Assembly: GCF_000373985.1 (NCBI RefSeq)
Contig: NZ_KB893123.1
Span: forward strand, 1-64,000
Reading direction: 5' to 3'
From: Desulfobacter curvatus DSM 3379
GTDB taxonomy: Bacteria > Desulfobacterota > Desulfobacteria > Desulfobacterales > Desulfobacteraceae
DNA: 64,000 bases
Made by a program: the position numbers and the translations under genes. Shown piece by piece: positions 1 to 7,697 of this stretch; within the stretch, counting starts at the first letter, position 1, and each line of letters begins with the position of its first letter. The notes under the pieces were generated by a model. It was not told where the DNA came from and did not search any database. It worked only from the letters and a program-made list of their open reading frames with translations.

Positions 1-35
1 TGCGTTTGAACATTTTTTATAACTGGCAGTCGCAA
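1..35 (-). CDS. 5' end of an unidentified leftward gene (partial)
   Basis: A strong ribosome binding site (AAGGAGGG on the minus strand, bases 44-51) lies 8 bases before a TTG at 33-35. The open frame from that TTG reads MRLPVIKNVQT and then leaves the window. Eleven residues are too few to name a family. The call rests on the ribosome site and the open frame only; the gene could instead start at another codon further left. Confidence 0.3.
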   Translation of the reverse strand, partial: MRLPVIKNVQT

Positions 36-262
36 TGATAGAGCCCTCCTTAACTTAACTGGAAAGACTCTACTTTTTTGTGAAAAAAATCTAGTTTAAT
101 TTCAAGTAGTTACGATTGATTATGGTGAATTATATTAAAAAATTGGGTGTATGCTCTAAAAATTAGACTTTTTCGACCGATTTTATTGATTTTTAAATTT
201 ATAAAATTCAAAATGGGAACAAGCGAAATCCAAGCAGTACCGTTTTCAACTGTCGGATTAAA

Positions 263-648
263 CAGCCGGAACGAAGCTATTCCGGGGAATGGCTTGACCG
301 GGGCACGGGGCTGTCCGAAGCACGCCTTGAAGGAGCGCATCTCCTTTTGCCCGGCTTCGACGATGACGGGCTGACCCTGGAGATCTTTACATATGCCGAG
401 ATGGTGGAGACCGCCGATGCCATGGCCAATCACCGGGGATATACCCATATCGCCTTTGAGGTGGATGATGTAAGAACGGTGTATGACAAGGCCCTGAAAG
501 AGGGAGGCGGCCCCTTGGCAAGGTAACGGAAAAACCAGTGCCAGGAATCGGGACCTTGGTCTTTGTTTATTTTAAGGACCCCGAGGGCAATATCATTGAG
601 ATTCTCTCCTGGAACAGGGAACAGGGATCAGTGATCAATTGCCGATAA
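263..648 (+). pseudogene. VOC/glyoxalase-family protein remnant, frameshifted
   Basis: One frame from about 263 to 523 encodes a recognisable vicinal-oxygen-chelate core (LTLEIFTY, then HRGYTHIAFEVDDV), ending at a TAA at 524-526. Moving one frame at about 517 continues it to the TAA at 646-648 with VYFKDPEGNIIEIL, the usual C-terminal beta strand and metal-ligand Glu of the family. The N-terminal first repeat of the fold is not recognisable, and no start codon with a ribosome site fits. I read it as a decayed glyoxalase-like gene with at least one frameshift and a missing 5' part. Its 3' end runs straight into a truncated copy of the dispersed repeat behind hutH. Confidence 0.6.
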
Positions 649-671
649 ACCAGGTCAGCCCATGGCTGTTA
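644..671 (-). repeat. Stop-codon-linked repeat, truncated copy behind hutH
   Basis: On the minus strand the copy starts with the TAA stop of hutH and reads TAACAGCCATGGGCTGACC. It matches only the first half of the family; after base 644 the sequence becomes the 3' end of the VOC relic, so the second half is lost. Confidence 0.75.
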
Positions 672-2204
672 ATAGAGCTTGCCGACAGCATCCTCCACAG
701 CCCGAACAATCCGGCCGCTGTGCAAAAGCTTTCGAACAGCGGCAATATCTGCTGACAAAAATCGGTCCTTTGTCATGCAGGGCACTTTACTGCGGATGGT
801 TTCATAAGCAGCCATGGTGCCTTTGCCGGCCTTAAGATTTGTGAACATATCAATGGCCTGGGCACCACATAAAAGCTCAATGGCAATAACCTGCTCGGCG
901 TTTTCTACGATGTCCCGGCATTTGCGTGCGGCAGTAGCGCCCATGGAGACATGATCCTCCTTGTTGGCGGAGGTGGGAATGGAATCCACACAAGCCGGAT
1001 GTGCAAGGACCTTGTTCTCAGAAACCAGGGAGGCGGCCACATACTGGGCGATCATGAACCCTGAATTGAGCCCGGTGTCCTTGACCAGAAAGGCGGGAAG
1101 ACCCGAAAGCTGGGGATTGACCAGGCGTTCAATCCGGCGCTCGGAGATATTGGCAAGCTCTGCAATGGCAATGCCCAAAAAATCACAGGCCAGAGCCAAA
1201 GGCTGGCCGTGGAAGTTCCCCCCGGAAAGAAACTCTCCGGATTCCGGGAAAATCAGGGGATTTTCCGTGGAGGCGTTCATCTCCACCCGGATTACCCGTT
1301 CCACATAATTGAACGCATCCCAGGATGCGCCATGGACCTGGGGGGAACAACGCAGGGTATAGGCATCCTGAATCCTTGAGCAATCCCTGTGGGAGGATAC
1401 GATTTCAGAATTCTGGGTGATTTTCATCATATCGGAGGCCGCCTTCATCTGTCCTATATGAGGCCGGGCATTATGAATTCTGGGATCAAAAGCGGTGCGT
1501 GTGCCCATCAGGGTTTCAAGACTTATGGAAGCGGCAATATCGGCATGTTTGCAAAGATTTAAGGCATCATAAAGGGCAAGGCAACCCAGAGCAAGCATGA
1601 ACTGGGTACCGTTGATCAGGGCCAGCCCTTCCCCTGCACCAAGTTTCAAAGGTTCAATATTTTTGGCAGCCAGAGCCCGGGCGCCCGGCATGCGTACCCC
1701 ATCCACAAAGGCTTCACCCTCGCCGATCAGCACCAGGGATAGATGGGCCATGGGCACAAGGTCTCCGCTGGCCCCCACCGACCCTTTTTCAGGAACCACA
1801 GGAATGATTCCGGTATTGAGAACATGGACAAGAGTTTGAATGGTTTCAAGGCGCAGCCCTGAATTGCCCCGGCAGTAATCATTGATCCGCAACGCCATCA
1901 TGGCCCTGACCACATCATCATCCATACAGTTGCCCATACCTGCGGCATGGGATAAAAGAATGTTGCGCTGCAGCGTTTTTGTATCCTCAAATGAGATGCT
2001 GACATCGGATAATGCCCCAAATCCCGTGGTCACACCATAGATGCGCTTGCCTTCCTTCACCCATTGCTCCACCAAGGTCCGGGCCTTTTTAATCCGGGCT
2101 TCGGAATTAACGGAAACGGCAACGTCTCGTCCATTACGGGCAACCTCGACCAGTTGAGCAAGGGTGAAATTCTGTCCGTTGAGCTGAATAGTATCATTCA
2201 TCAT
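669..2204 (-). CDS. hutH: Histidine ammonia-lyase
   Basis: Deaminates L-histidine to urocanate and ammonia, the first step of histidine degradation; cytoplasmic homotetramer in the family. The 511-residue protein has the usual full length. Ala145-Ser146-Gly147 in GSVGASGDLVPMAHL is the triad that cyclises to the MIO electrophile, and Tyr56 in YGVTTGFG matches the catalytic tyrosine loop. The ATG at 2204 is preceded by AGGGAA at a normal distance. It is divergent from hutI with a shared 198-base control region. Urocanase and the later hut genes are not in the window. Its stop codon is the first triplet of a dispersed repeat copy. Phenylalanine or tyrosine lyases share the fold, but the pairing with hutI makes histidine the likely substrate. 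Confidence 0.96.
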   Translation of the reverse strand: MMNDTIQLNGQNFTLAQLVEVARNGRDVAVSVNSEARIKKARTLVEQWVKEGKRIYGVTTGFGALSDVSISFEDTKTLQRNILLSHAAGMGNCMDDDVVRAMMALRINDYCRGNSGLRLETIQTLVHVLNTGIIPVVPEKGSVGASGDLVPMAHLSLVLIGEGEAFVDGVRMPGARALAAKNIEPLKLGAGEGLALINGTQFMLALGCLALYDALNLCKHADIAASISLETLMGTRTAFDPRIHNARPHIGQMKAASDMMKITQNSEIVSSHRDCSRIQDAYTLRCSPQVHGASWDAFNYVERVIRVEMNASTENPLIFPESGEFLSGGNFHGQPLALACDFLGIAIAELANISERRIERLVNPQLSGLPAFLVKDTGLNSGFMIAQYVAASLVSENKVLAHPACVDSIPTSANKEDHVSMGATAARKCRDIVENAEQVIAIELLCGAQAIDMFTNLKAGKGTMAAYETIRSKVPCMTKDRFLSADIAAVRKLLHSGRIVRAVEDAVGKLY

Positions 2205-2322
2205 GTTTTATTCCCTAGCGAACATACCGAACGGGACGCCCTTGCTCCCGAATATGGCAAAATGGGCTAAAACCCGTTCCGAAAATGATCCTGAACATTC
2301 TTGCAGATTGCTTGACAGGGTG

Positions 2323-2364
2323 TTGACTCAATGCATCTACTTGTATAGACAAGCAGTATAGAAT
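2323..2364. promoter_or_regulatory. hutH-hutI divergent control region with HutC-like palindrome
   Basis: CTTGTATAGACAAG at 2340-2353 is an almost perfect palindrome resembling the operator of the GntR-family repressor HutC, which responds to urocanate. It overlaps promoter-like hexamers facing hutI: TTGACT at 2323-2328, TATAGA at 2344-2349 and a second TATAGA at 2357-2362. The spacings are not ideal, so the exact promoter is uncertain. No hutC gene is visible here. Confidence 0.5.
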
Positions 2365-2402
2365 TGCAGCAAAAATGTCAACATCCATAAGGGAAGACAC
2401 CC

Positions 2403-3653
2403 ATGACTCATACACAAGCCCCCTGGGACATCGTGTTTATTCATGCAGATATTGCCACCATGGCCCGGGGCCGTTACAACATCATCAAAGACGGAGCCAT
2501 CGGGGTGGCCCAAAAAAAAATCCAGTGGATCGGTACTTCTGACAAGCTTCAAGCCTCACCCGGCCCCATTGCCGATGAAATCATTGATTGCACCGGCAAG
2601 TGGATACTGCCCGGGTTTGTGGACTGTCACACCCATCTGATCTGGGCCGGGTCCAGGTCCAATGAATTTGAAATGCGCCTGTCCGGTGCAAGTTATGAAG
2701 ATATTGCAAAGCAGGGCGGAGGTATTGCCGCCACGGTTGCGGCTGTGCGTGAAGCATCCGAAGACCGACTCTTTAATATCGCATCCCGGCGCATCAACCA
2801 CTTTATAAGCCGAGGCACCACCTGTGTGGAAATAAAATCCGGGTATGGCCTGGATCTTGAGAATGAATTGAAGATGCTGGCTGTGGCTGACCGCCTGGCT
2901 CAACGCTTTCCTTTGCATGTTTCCCCCACATTTCTCGGGGCACACGCCCTGCCCCCGGAATACAAAGGACGAGCTGACGACTATGTGGACCTGATCATCA
3001 ACACCATGCTGCCCGGAATCAAAAACCAGGGTATTGCCTGTGCCGTGGATGTATTCTGCGAATCAATCGCCTTTTCCATAGAACAAACAAAACGGTTGTT
3101 TACCGCAGCCACAGACTTAGGCCTGCCGGTCAAGCTCCATGCCGAACAGCTCTCGGACTCAGGTAGCGCAGCGCTTGCCGCACAGTTCAATGCCCTGTCC
3201 TGTGATCACTTGGAATACCTTTCCCTTGACGGCGCAAAGGCCATGGCCCATGCAGGTGTAACGGCCGTACTTCTGCCCGGCGCCTATTACATGCTCAAAG
3301 AGACCCAAAAGCCGCCGGTGGAAGATCTTATCCGCCTTAGGGTACCCATGGCCCTGGCCACGGACCTGAATCCGGGCACAAGCCCGGTCCATGACATGGC
3401 CACAGTGATGAACATGGGCTGTGTACTGTTCGGACTGACCTGTGAACAGGCCCTTGCCGGTGCCACCATCAACGGAGCAAAAGCCCTGGGCCTTGACAAA
3501 CAAAAAGGCAGCCTGGAAACAGGAAAAGATGCGGATTTTGTGCTGTGGGATATTGATGCACCGGCCGACTTGAGCTACCAGATGGGTATCTGCTGTGTAA
3601 ACAAGGTTGTGATTGCAGGCAAAATCACATATAACAGCCATGGGCTGACCTGA
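2403..3653 (+). CDS. hutI: Imidazolonepropionase
   Basis: Hydrolyses 4-imidazolone-5-propionate to N-formimino-L-glutamate, the third step of histidine degradation. The 416-residue amidohydrolase carries the metal-binding HTH in VDCHTHLIWAG, later His residues in FLGAHALPPEY and KLHAEQLSDSG, and the Asp in ATDLNPGTSPVHDM, all as expected for a mononuclear metal enzyme. The ATG at 2403 follows AAGGGAAG. The last seven codons (YNSHGLT) lie inside a copy of the dispersed repeat, whose own TAA is out of frame here, so the natural C-terminus seems to have been replaced by repeat-encoded residues. Confidence 0.96.
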   Translation: MTHTQAPWDIVFIHADIATMARGRYNIIKDGAIGVAQKKIQWIGTSDKLQASPGPIADEIIDCTGKWILPGFVDCHTHLIWAGSRSNEFEMRLSGASYEDIAKQGGGIAATVAAVREASEDRLFNIASRRINHFISRGTTCVEIKSGYGLDLENELKMLAVADRLAQRFPLHVSPTFLGAHALPPEYKGRADDYVDLIINTMLPGIKNQGIACAVDVFCESIAFSIEQTKRLFTAATDLGLPVKLHAEQLSDSGSAALAAQFNALSCDHLEYLSLDGAKAMAHAGVTAVLLPGAYYMLKETQKPPVEDLIRLRVPMALATDLNPGTSPVHDMATVMNMGCVLFGLTCEQALAGATINGAKALGLDKQKGSLETGKDADFVLWDIDAPADLSYQMGICCVNKVVIAGKITYNSHGLT

Positions 3654-3694
3654 CATATCAGCACCGAGGTGTAGCCCACAACAAAGTAAGAAAG
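3632..3694 (+). repeat. Stop-codon-linked repeat, copy overlapping hutI end
   Basis: Begins TAACAGCCATGGGC and ends AGCCCACAACAAAGTAAG. GGGCT at the 5' side can pair with AGCCC at the 3' side, enclosing CCT/AGG. Unlike most copies its TAA is one base out of frame with the gene it follows, so hutI reads through to a TGA inside the element. Confidence 0.8.
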
Positions 3695-3779
3695 TAATTC
3701 AACAGCTTATTGGAACTTTACTTATAAAACATCTAAGAAAGCTAACGTTTGTTTACAGTCCTTTTAATTTGGAGAACCG

Positions 3780-4439
3780 ATGCGCATATACGCAGTTGCA
3801 GACATTCACGGCAAACCCGGACATATGGAAACCATTTACAAGGTTTTAGACCAGTACCAGCCTGAATTAATGGTTGTCCCCGGGGACATGACCCATTTTC
3901 TCAACTGGTCCACCGTCCTGTCCCAGCTTGACAGTCTTCCTGTTCCCGTTCTGGTGATCCGGGGAAATACGGACTTAAAACGCATTGAACCCCGTATAAA
4001 AAAAGCGGCCAATATCACATTATTAACGCAAACGCCCCTTCAAATTAAAGACTTTTCTTTTGTGGGAATGTCAGGGACCCTGCCTTTGCCCTTTGTCAAC
4101 AGGGTCGGCCTGAATGAAAAAAAGAAGCTTGCCGACCTGCCCTGCCCTATGGCGCCGGATACGGTGCTGGTGGTCCATACCCCTCCCAAGGGAGCGTGTG
4201 ACCGTGTGGGTAAAAAAATCCATGCCGGCAGTCGGAATTTGGCAGGATTTATCGAGGCCGCAGCACCAAGCCTTGTGCTTTGCGGTCACATCCATGAAGA
4301 CGCCGGAATGGAAACACTCCATGAAAGTACCGTGGTTAACTGCGCCATAGCAGGGCCGGGATCAGGAGCCATCATTGACCTTGAAAAAAATGAACCACCT
4401 AAAGTGAATCTTCTGCAATCGGATACGCCGCCCAATTAA
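3780..4439 (+). CDS. Metallophosphoesterase, YfcE/MJ0936-like
   Basis: A 219-residue calcineurin-like phosphoesterase, probably a soluble two-metal phosphodiesterase of unknown natural substrate. The fold's metal motifs appear in order: ADIHG (Asp8, His10), GDMTH (Asp36), RGNTD (Asn63, His replaced by Asp), VVHTPP and the final CGHIHED. The ATG at 3780 has GGAGAACC just upstream. It stands alone between the hutI repeat and the LapA-like gene and has its own 125-base leader. The NTD in place of the NHE of classical members is common in this subfamily. Confidence 0.8.
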   Translation: MRIYAVADIHGKPGHMETIYKVLDQYQPELMVVPGDMTHFLNWSTVLSQLDSLPVPVLVIRGNTDLKRIEPRIKKAANITLLTQTPLQIKDFSFVGMSGTLPLPFVNRVGLNEKKKLADLPCPMAPDTVLVVHTPPKGACDRVGKKIHAGSRNLAGFIEAAAPSLVLCGHIHEDAGMETLHESTVVNCAIAGPGSGAIIDLEKNEPPKVNLLQSDTPPN

Positions 4440-4527
4440 AATCGGTAAAATTTACGGTTTCCGGTCGGGCACTGTTTATAAAATGCCGAACATTCACGGG
4501 GCAAGCCGTTGCAAACCAAAAGAAGAA

Positions 4528-4556
4528 TTGATAAATAACTAATTTTGATCTATAGT
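4528..4556 (+). promoter_or_regulatory. Sigma-70-type promoter for the lapA-mutS-amidase genes
   Basis: TTGATA at 4528-4533 and TATAGT at 4551-4556 are separated by exactly 17 bases, close to the vegetative consensus. The start of the LapA-like gene lies 50 bases downstream, and mutS and the amidase follow with no strong gap. Confidence 0.6.
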
Positions 4557-4605
4557 CACCGTCAATTTATAGGGATTTACTCAAAATCTATAATGGAGAA
4601 AACGA

Positions 4606-5016
4606 ATGAAAACTTTTAAAATTATATTGTTCATAATTTTTCTGGTGGTTCTGACTATTTTCGGTCTTCAGAATCAGGAATACTTTCTGACAACTACGGC
4701 GCTCCACATTGACTTTAAAGTAGCATCCCTTTACTTCACGGCCATGGAATTTCCAAACTGGGCCTATTGGGTTCTCTGTCTGGTCATAGGCCTTTTAATT
4801 ACAGGGATTCGCGGACTAATCACGGCCTTTCGCCTGAAACGCCAGGTTCGAACAAGAGATGAACGGATTGAAAGCATGAAAGGAGAAATTAATTCTCTTC
4901 AAACACGTCTTGATATATTTCTTCACGATCCCTACATTAAAAAACACCTGGAAGAAGAAGCCCGCAAGGATAAGGAACAGCAGCAAGCTGGAACCGAGGA
5001 AAAGAAAAAGGCCTGA
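4606..5016 (+). CDS. LapA-like inner-membrane protein (DUF1049)
   Basis: A 136-residue membrane protein with two predicted membrane helices (about residues 4-22 and 50-72) joined by a short beta-rich loop, then a charged helical tail (about 80-130) that should form a coiled coil in the cytoplasm. This is the layout of the lipopolysaccharide-assembly LapA / DUF1049 family; E. coli LapA acts with LapB and FtsH in controlling LPS synthesis. No lapB is adjacent, so the role here is inferred from family only. Ribosome site AATGGAG lies before the ATG. mutS begins 24 bases after its stop. Confidence 0.75.
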   Translation: MKTFKIILFIIFLVVLTIFGLQNQEYFLTTTALHIDFKVASLYFTAMEFPNWAYWVLCLVIGLLITGIRGLITAFRLKRQVRTRDERIESMKGEINSLQTRLDIFLHDPYIKKHLEEEARKDKEQQQAGTEEKKKA

Positions 5017-5039
5017 AGTCCCCCTCCCTTTGAAATTCC

Positions 5040-7697
5040 ATGGTCAAAAAGAAACAAACACCCATGATGGCCCAATATCTGGCCATCAAAGAAACCTGTC
5101 AGGACGCCATACTTTTTTACCGGATGGGGGATTTTTATGAGATGTTTCTTGAGGATGCCGTCAAGGCAGCCGGCATCCTTGAAATCGCACTGACCTCCCG
5201 GAATAAAAACGACCCCGATCCCGTACCCATGTGTGGTGTGCCTTACAAGGCAGCCGATCTTTATATTGCCAAACTCATTGCAAAGGGCTGCAAGGTTGCG
5301 GTGTGTGATCAAGTGGAGGACCCCTCCCAGGCCAAGGGACTTGTCAAACGGGAAATTGTCCGGGTCATCACCCCGGGAATGATCCTTAATGATTCCCTTC
5401 TGGACCGGGGAACAAACAACTTTCTGGTGGCAATCTCCAAAACATCCGAGCATGCCGGTCTTGCCTGCATAGATATCTCCACGGGCGGCTTTACCACCTG
5501 CCAGGTAAAACGCACTTCGGGGGGTATCCCATACATCCTGTTGGACGAGGCCCTAAAACTATCCCCCAAGGAAGTACTCCTGCCGGACAGTTTCAAATCC
5601 GATCCGGCCATGGCCGTCGTCAGAAAAACGTTTTCCCATGTTGAAATCACTTATCTGGACAACTATACGTTCCGGTCTGACAATGCCCGGCAGCTTCTGA
5701 CAGAACAATTTTCCACCCGCAGCCTTGAAGGGTTCGGTATTGAACGCATGCCGGCCTGTATATCTGCAGCAGGCGCTGCCATCTCCTATGTCCGGGACAC
5801 CCAGTTGTCGGACACCAGCCATATTTACAAAATATCCCCGTATGACCTCAATGACTTCATGGTTATTGACGACAGGTCCTGCAAAAACCTTGAGCTGCTG
5901 ACCAATATCCAAACCCAGAGTTCAAAAGGCTCCTTGATCCACATTCTGGACAAAACCGTCACGGCCATGGGCGGCAGGCTGATCAAGCAGTGGATCAGAT
6001 ACCCCCTGGTGGATAAAGACCAAATACAGCAGCGCCTTGGTGCCATCGAAGAAATTATCAACGCACCCGGCACCCACCAGACACTTGGGGATCTGCTTAA
6101 ATCCGTATATGATCTTGAGAGGTTAGGCTCCCGTATATCCATGGGCCAGGGCAATGCCCGGGACATGCTTTCCCTTAAAAATTCCCTTTCGGTCCTGCCC
6201 GATCTGTTCCAAGAGACCGAAACATTTGAAAGCCCGATCCTCAATGGTGCCGGCACGGATGAACCGCAGTCCCTGGTCCGGAGCCTGGAAGAACTTGCCC
6301 AATTGATCGGCAAAGCCATCCGGGAAGATGCCGTGCACGTACTCAACGAAGGCAACCTGATCAACGACGGATACAGTCCGGAACTGGACGAGCTTTTATC
6401 CATCACCCGGGACGGAAAATCATGGATTGCAAAAACGGAAAAAAAGGAAAAGGAAACGACGGGGCTCTCCTCGCTTAAAATAAAATACAATAAGGTGTTC
6501 GGATATTTCATCGAGGTATCCAAAGCCCAGTCTGCCCAGGTACCGGATCACTATATCCGGAAACAGACCCTTGTCAATGCCGAGCGGTTTATCACCCAGG
6601 ACATGAAAGCGGTGGAAGACACCATATTCAATGCCCAGGAACGCAGAAACGCCCTGGAATATGAAATTTTCTGCACAGTCAGGGAAAAGGTGGCCCAACG
6701 GGCTAAGGATATCCTGACCATGGCACAGTTTATTGCCGCCGTTGACGTGGTCCAGGGACTTGCCAAAGCTGCGGTGGAAAATGCCTATGTAAAGCCGGAC
6801 ATCAATGACGACCGGCGCATTGACATTCAGGACGGCAGGCACCCGGTGGTGGAAAAACTTATTCAGGGTGAGCGGTACGTACCCAACTCCATTGCTATGG
6901 ACGATATCCAGTGCCAGCAGATCCTGATCACCGGTCCCAACATGGCCGGCAAATCCACAGTGCTGCGCCAGGTGGCCCTAACCGTTCTCATGGCCCAAAT
7001 GGGGTCGTTCGTACCGGCGGCCGGTGCCTCCATCTGCATCACCGACCGGATATTTACCCGGGTGGGGGCACTGGACAATCTCTCCTCCGGGCAGAGCACC
7101 TTCATGGTTGAGATGGAGGAGACAGCGAATATTGTCAATAATGCCACGGAAAAAAGTCTGGTCATCCTGGATGAAATCGGCAGGGGAACCTCCACCTACG
7201 ACGGCATGAGCATTGCCTGGGCCGTTGCCGAGTACCTACATGATCTGAATGGAAAAGGGGTTAAAACACTTTTTGCCACCCATTACCATGAGCTGCTCCA
7301 GCTTGAAGAAATCAAACCCCGGATTAAGAATTATAATATAGAGGTCAAGGAGTTCAACGACAATATTGTGTTCCTCCGCAGCCTGGTCAAAGGGGGCACC
7401 AACCGCAGCTACGGCATCCAGGTGGCGCGTCTGGCCGGGGTTCCCGATGATATTATTGACCTTGCCAAATCGGTGCTGGCATCTGCGGAACACCATCCCA
7501 TGACACCGGCGCCTTTGCCGCCACCTGCCAAAAAGAAAAAAGGGGCAAAAAAACAAAACACCAATGGTCAAATGAACCTGTTCGGTCCCTCGGACGATGA
7601 TCTGCGCCGGATGCTGCACAACGTGGATATTGCCCAGATGACTCCCCTTGACGCCCTGAACTTTTTAAATGAACTCAAGCGCAAGGTTGAGGCATGA
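5040..7697 (+). CDS. mutS: DNA mismatch repair protein MutS
   Basis: Recognises base mismatches and small loops and starts methyl-independent or methyl-directed repair with MutL. The 885 residues include the mismatch-reading GDFYEMF (Phe32, Glu34) in the N-terminal domain, connector, core and clamp regions, the Walker A GPNMAGKST near residue 631, and EIGRGTSTYDG of the ATPase, followed by the HTH dimer domain at the C-terminus. A lysine-rich segment (KKKKGAKKQ) precedes the final domain. The start at 5040 is conventional for the family; an ATG at 5064 is possible. The stop overlaps the ATG of the amidase gene (ATGA), implying coupled translation. Confidence 0.97.
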   Translation: MVKKKQTPMMAQYLAIKETCQDAILFYRMGDFYEMFLEDAVKAAGILEIALTSRNKNDPDPVPMCGVPYKAADLYIAKLIAKGCKVAVCDQVEDPSQAKGLVKREIVRVITPGMILNDSLLDRGTNNFLVAISKTSEHAGLACIDISTGGFTTCQVKRTSGGIPYILLDEALKLSPKEVLLPDSFKSDPAMAVVRKTFSHVEITYLDNYTFRSDNARQLLTEQFSTRSLEGFGIERMPACISAAGAAISYVRDTQLSDTSHIYKISPYDLNDFMVIDDRSCKNLELLTNIQTQSSKGSLIHILDKTVTAMGGRLIKQWIRYPLVDKDQIQQRLGAIEEIINAPGTHQTLGDLLKSVYDLERLGSRISMGQGNARDMLSLKNSLSVLPDLFQETETFESPILNGAGTDEPQSLVRSLEELAQLIGKAIREDAVHVLNEGNLINDGYSPELDELLSITRDGKSWIAKTEKKEKETTGLSSLKIKYNKVFGYFIEVSKAQSAQVPDHYIRKQTLVNAERFITQDMKAVEDTIFNAQERRNALEYEIFCTVREKVAQRAKDILTMAQFIAAVDVVQGLAKAAVENAYVKPDINDDRRIDIQDGRHPVVEKLIQGERYVPNSIAMDDIQCQQILITGPNMAGKSTVLRQVALTVLMAQMGSFVPAAGASICITDRIFTRVGALDNLSSGQSTFMVEMEETANIVNNATEKSLVILDEIGRGTSTYDGMSIAWAVAEYLHDLNGKGVKTLFATHYHELLQLEEIKPRIKNYNIEVKEFNDNIVFLRSLVKGGTNRSYGIQVARLAGVPDDIIDLAKSVLASAEHHPMTPAPLPPPAKKKKGAKKQNTNGQMNLFGPSDDDLRRMLHNVDIAQMTPLDALNFLNELKRKVEA

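Noticed and set aside
5825..6523. 232-codon minus-strand ORF inside mutS
   Set aside because: Low-complexity Ser/Leu-rich shadow of the mutS frame.
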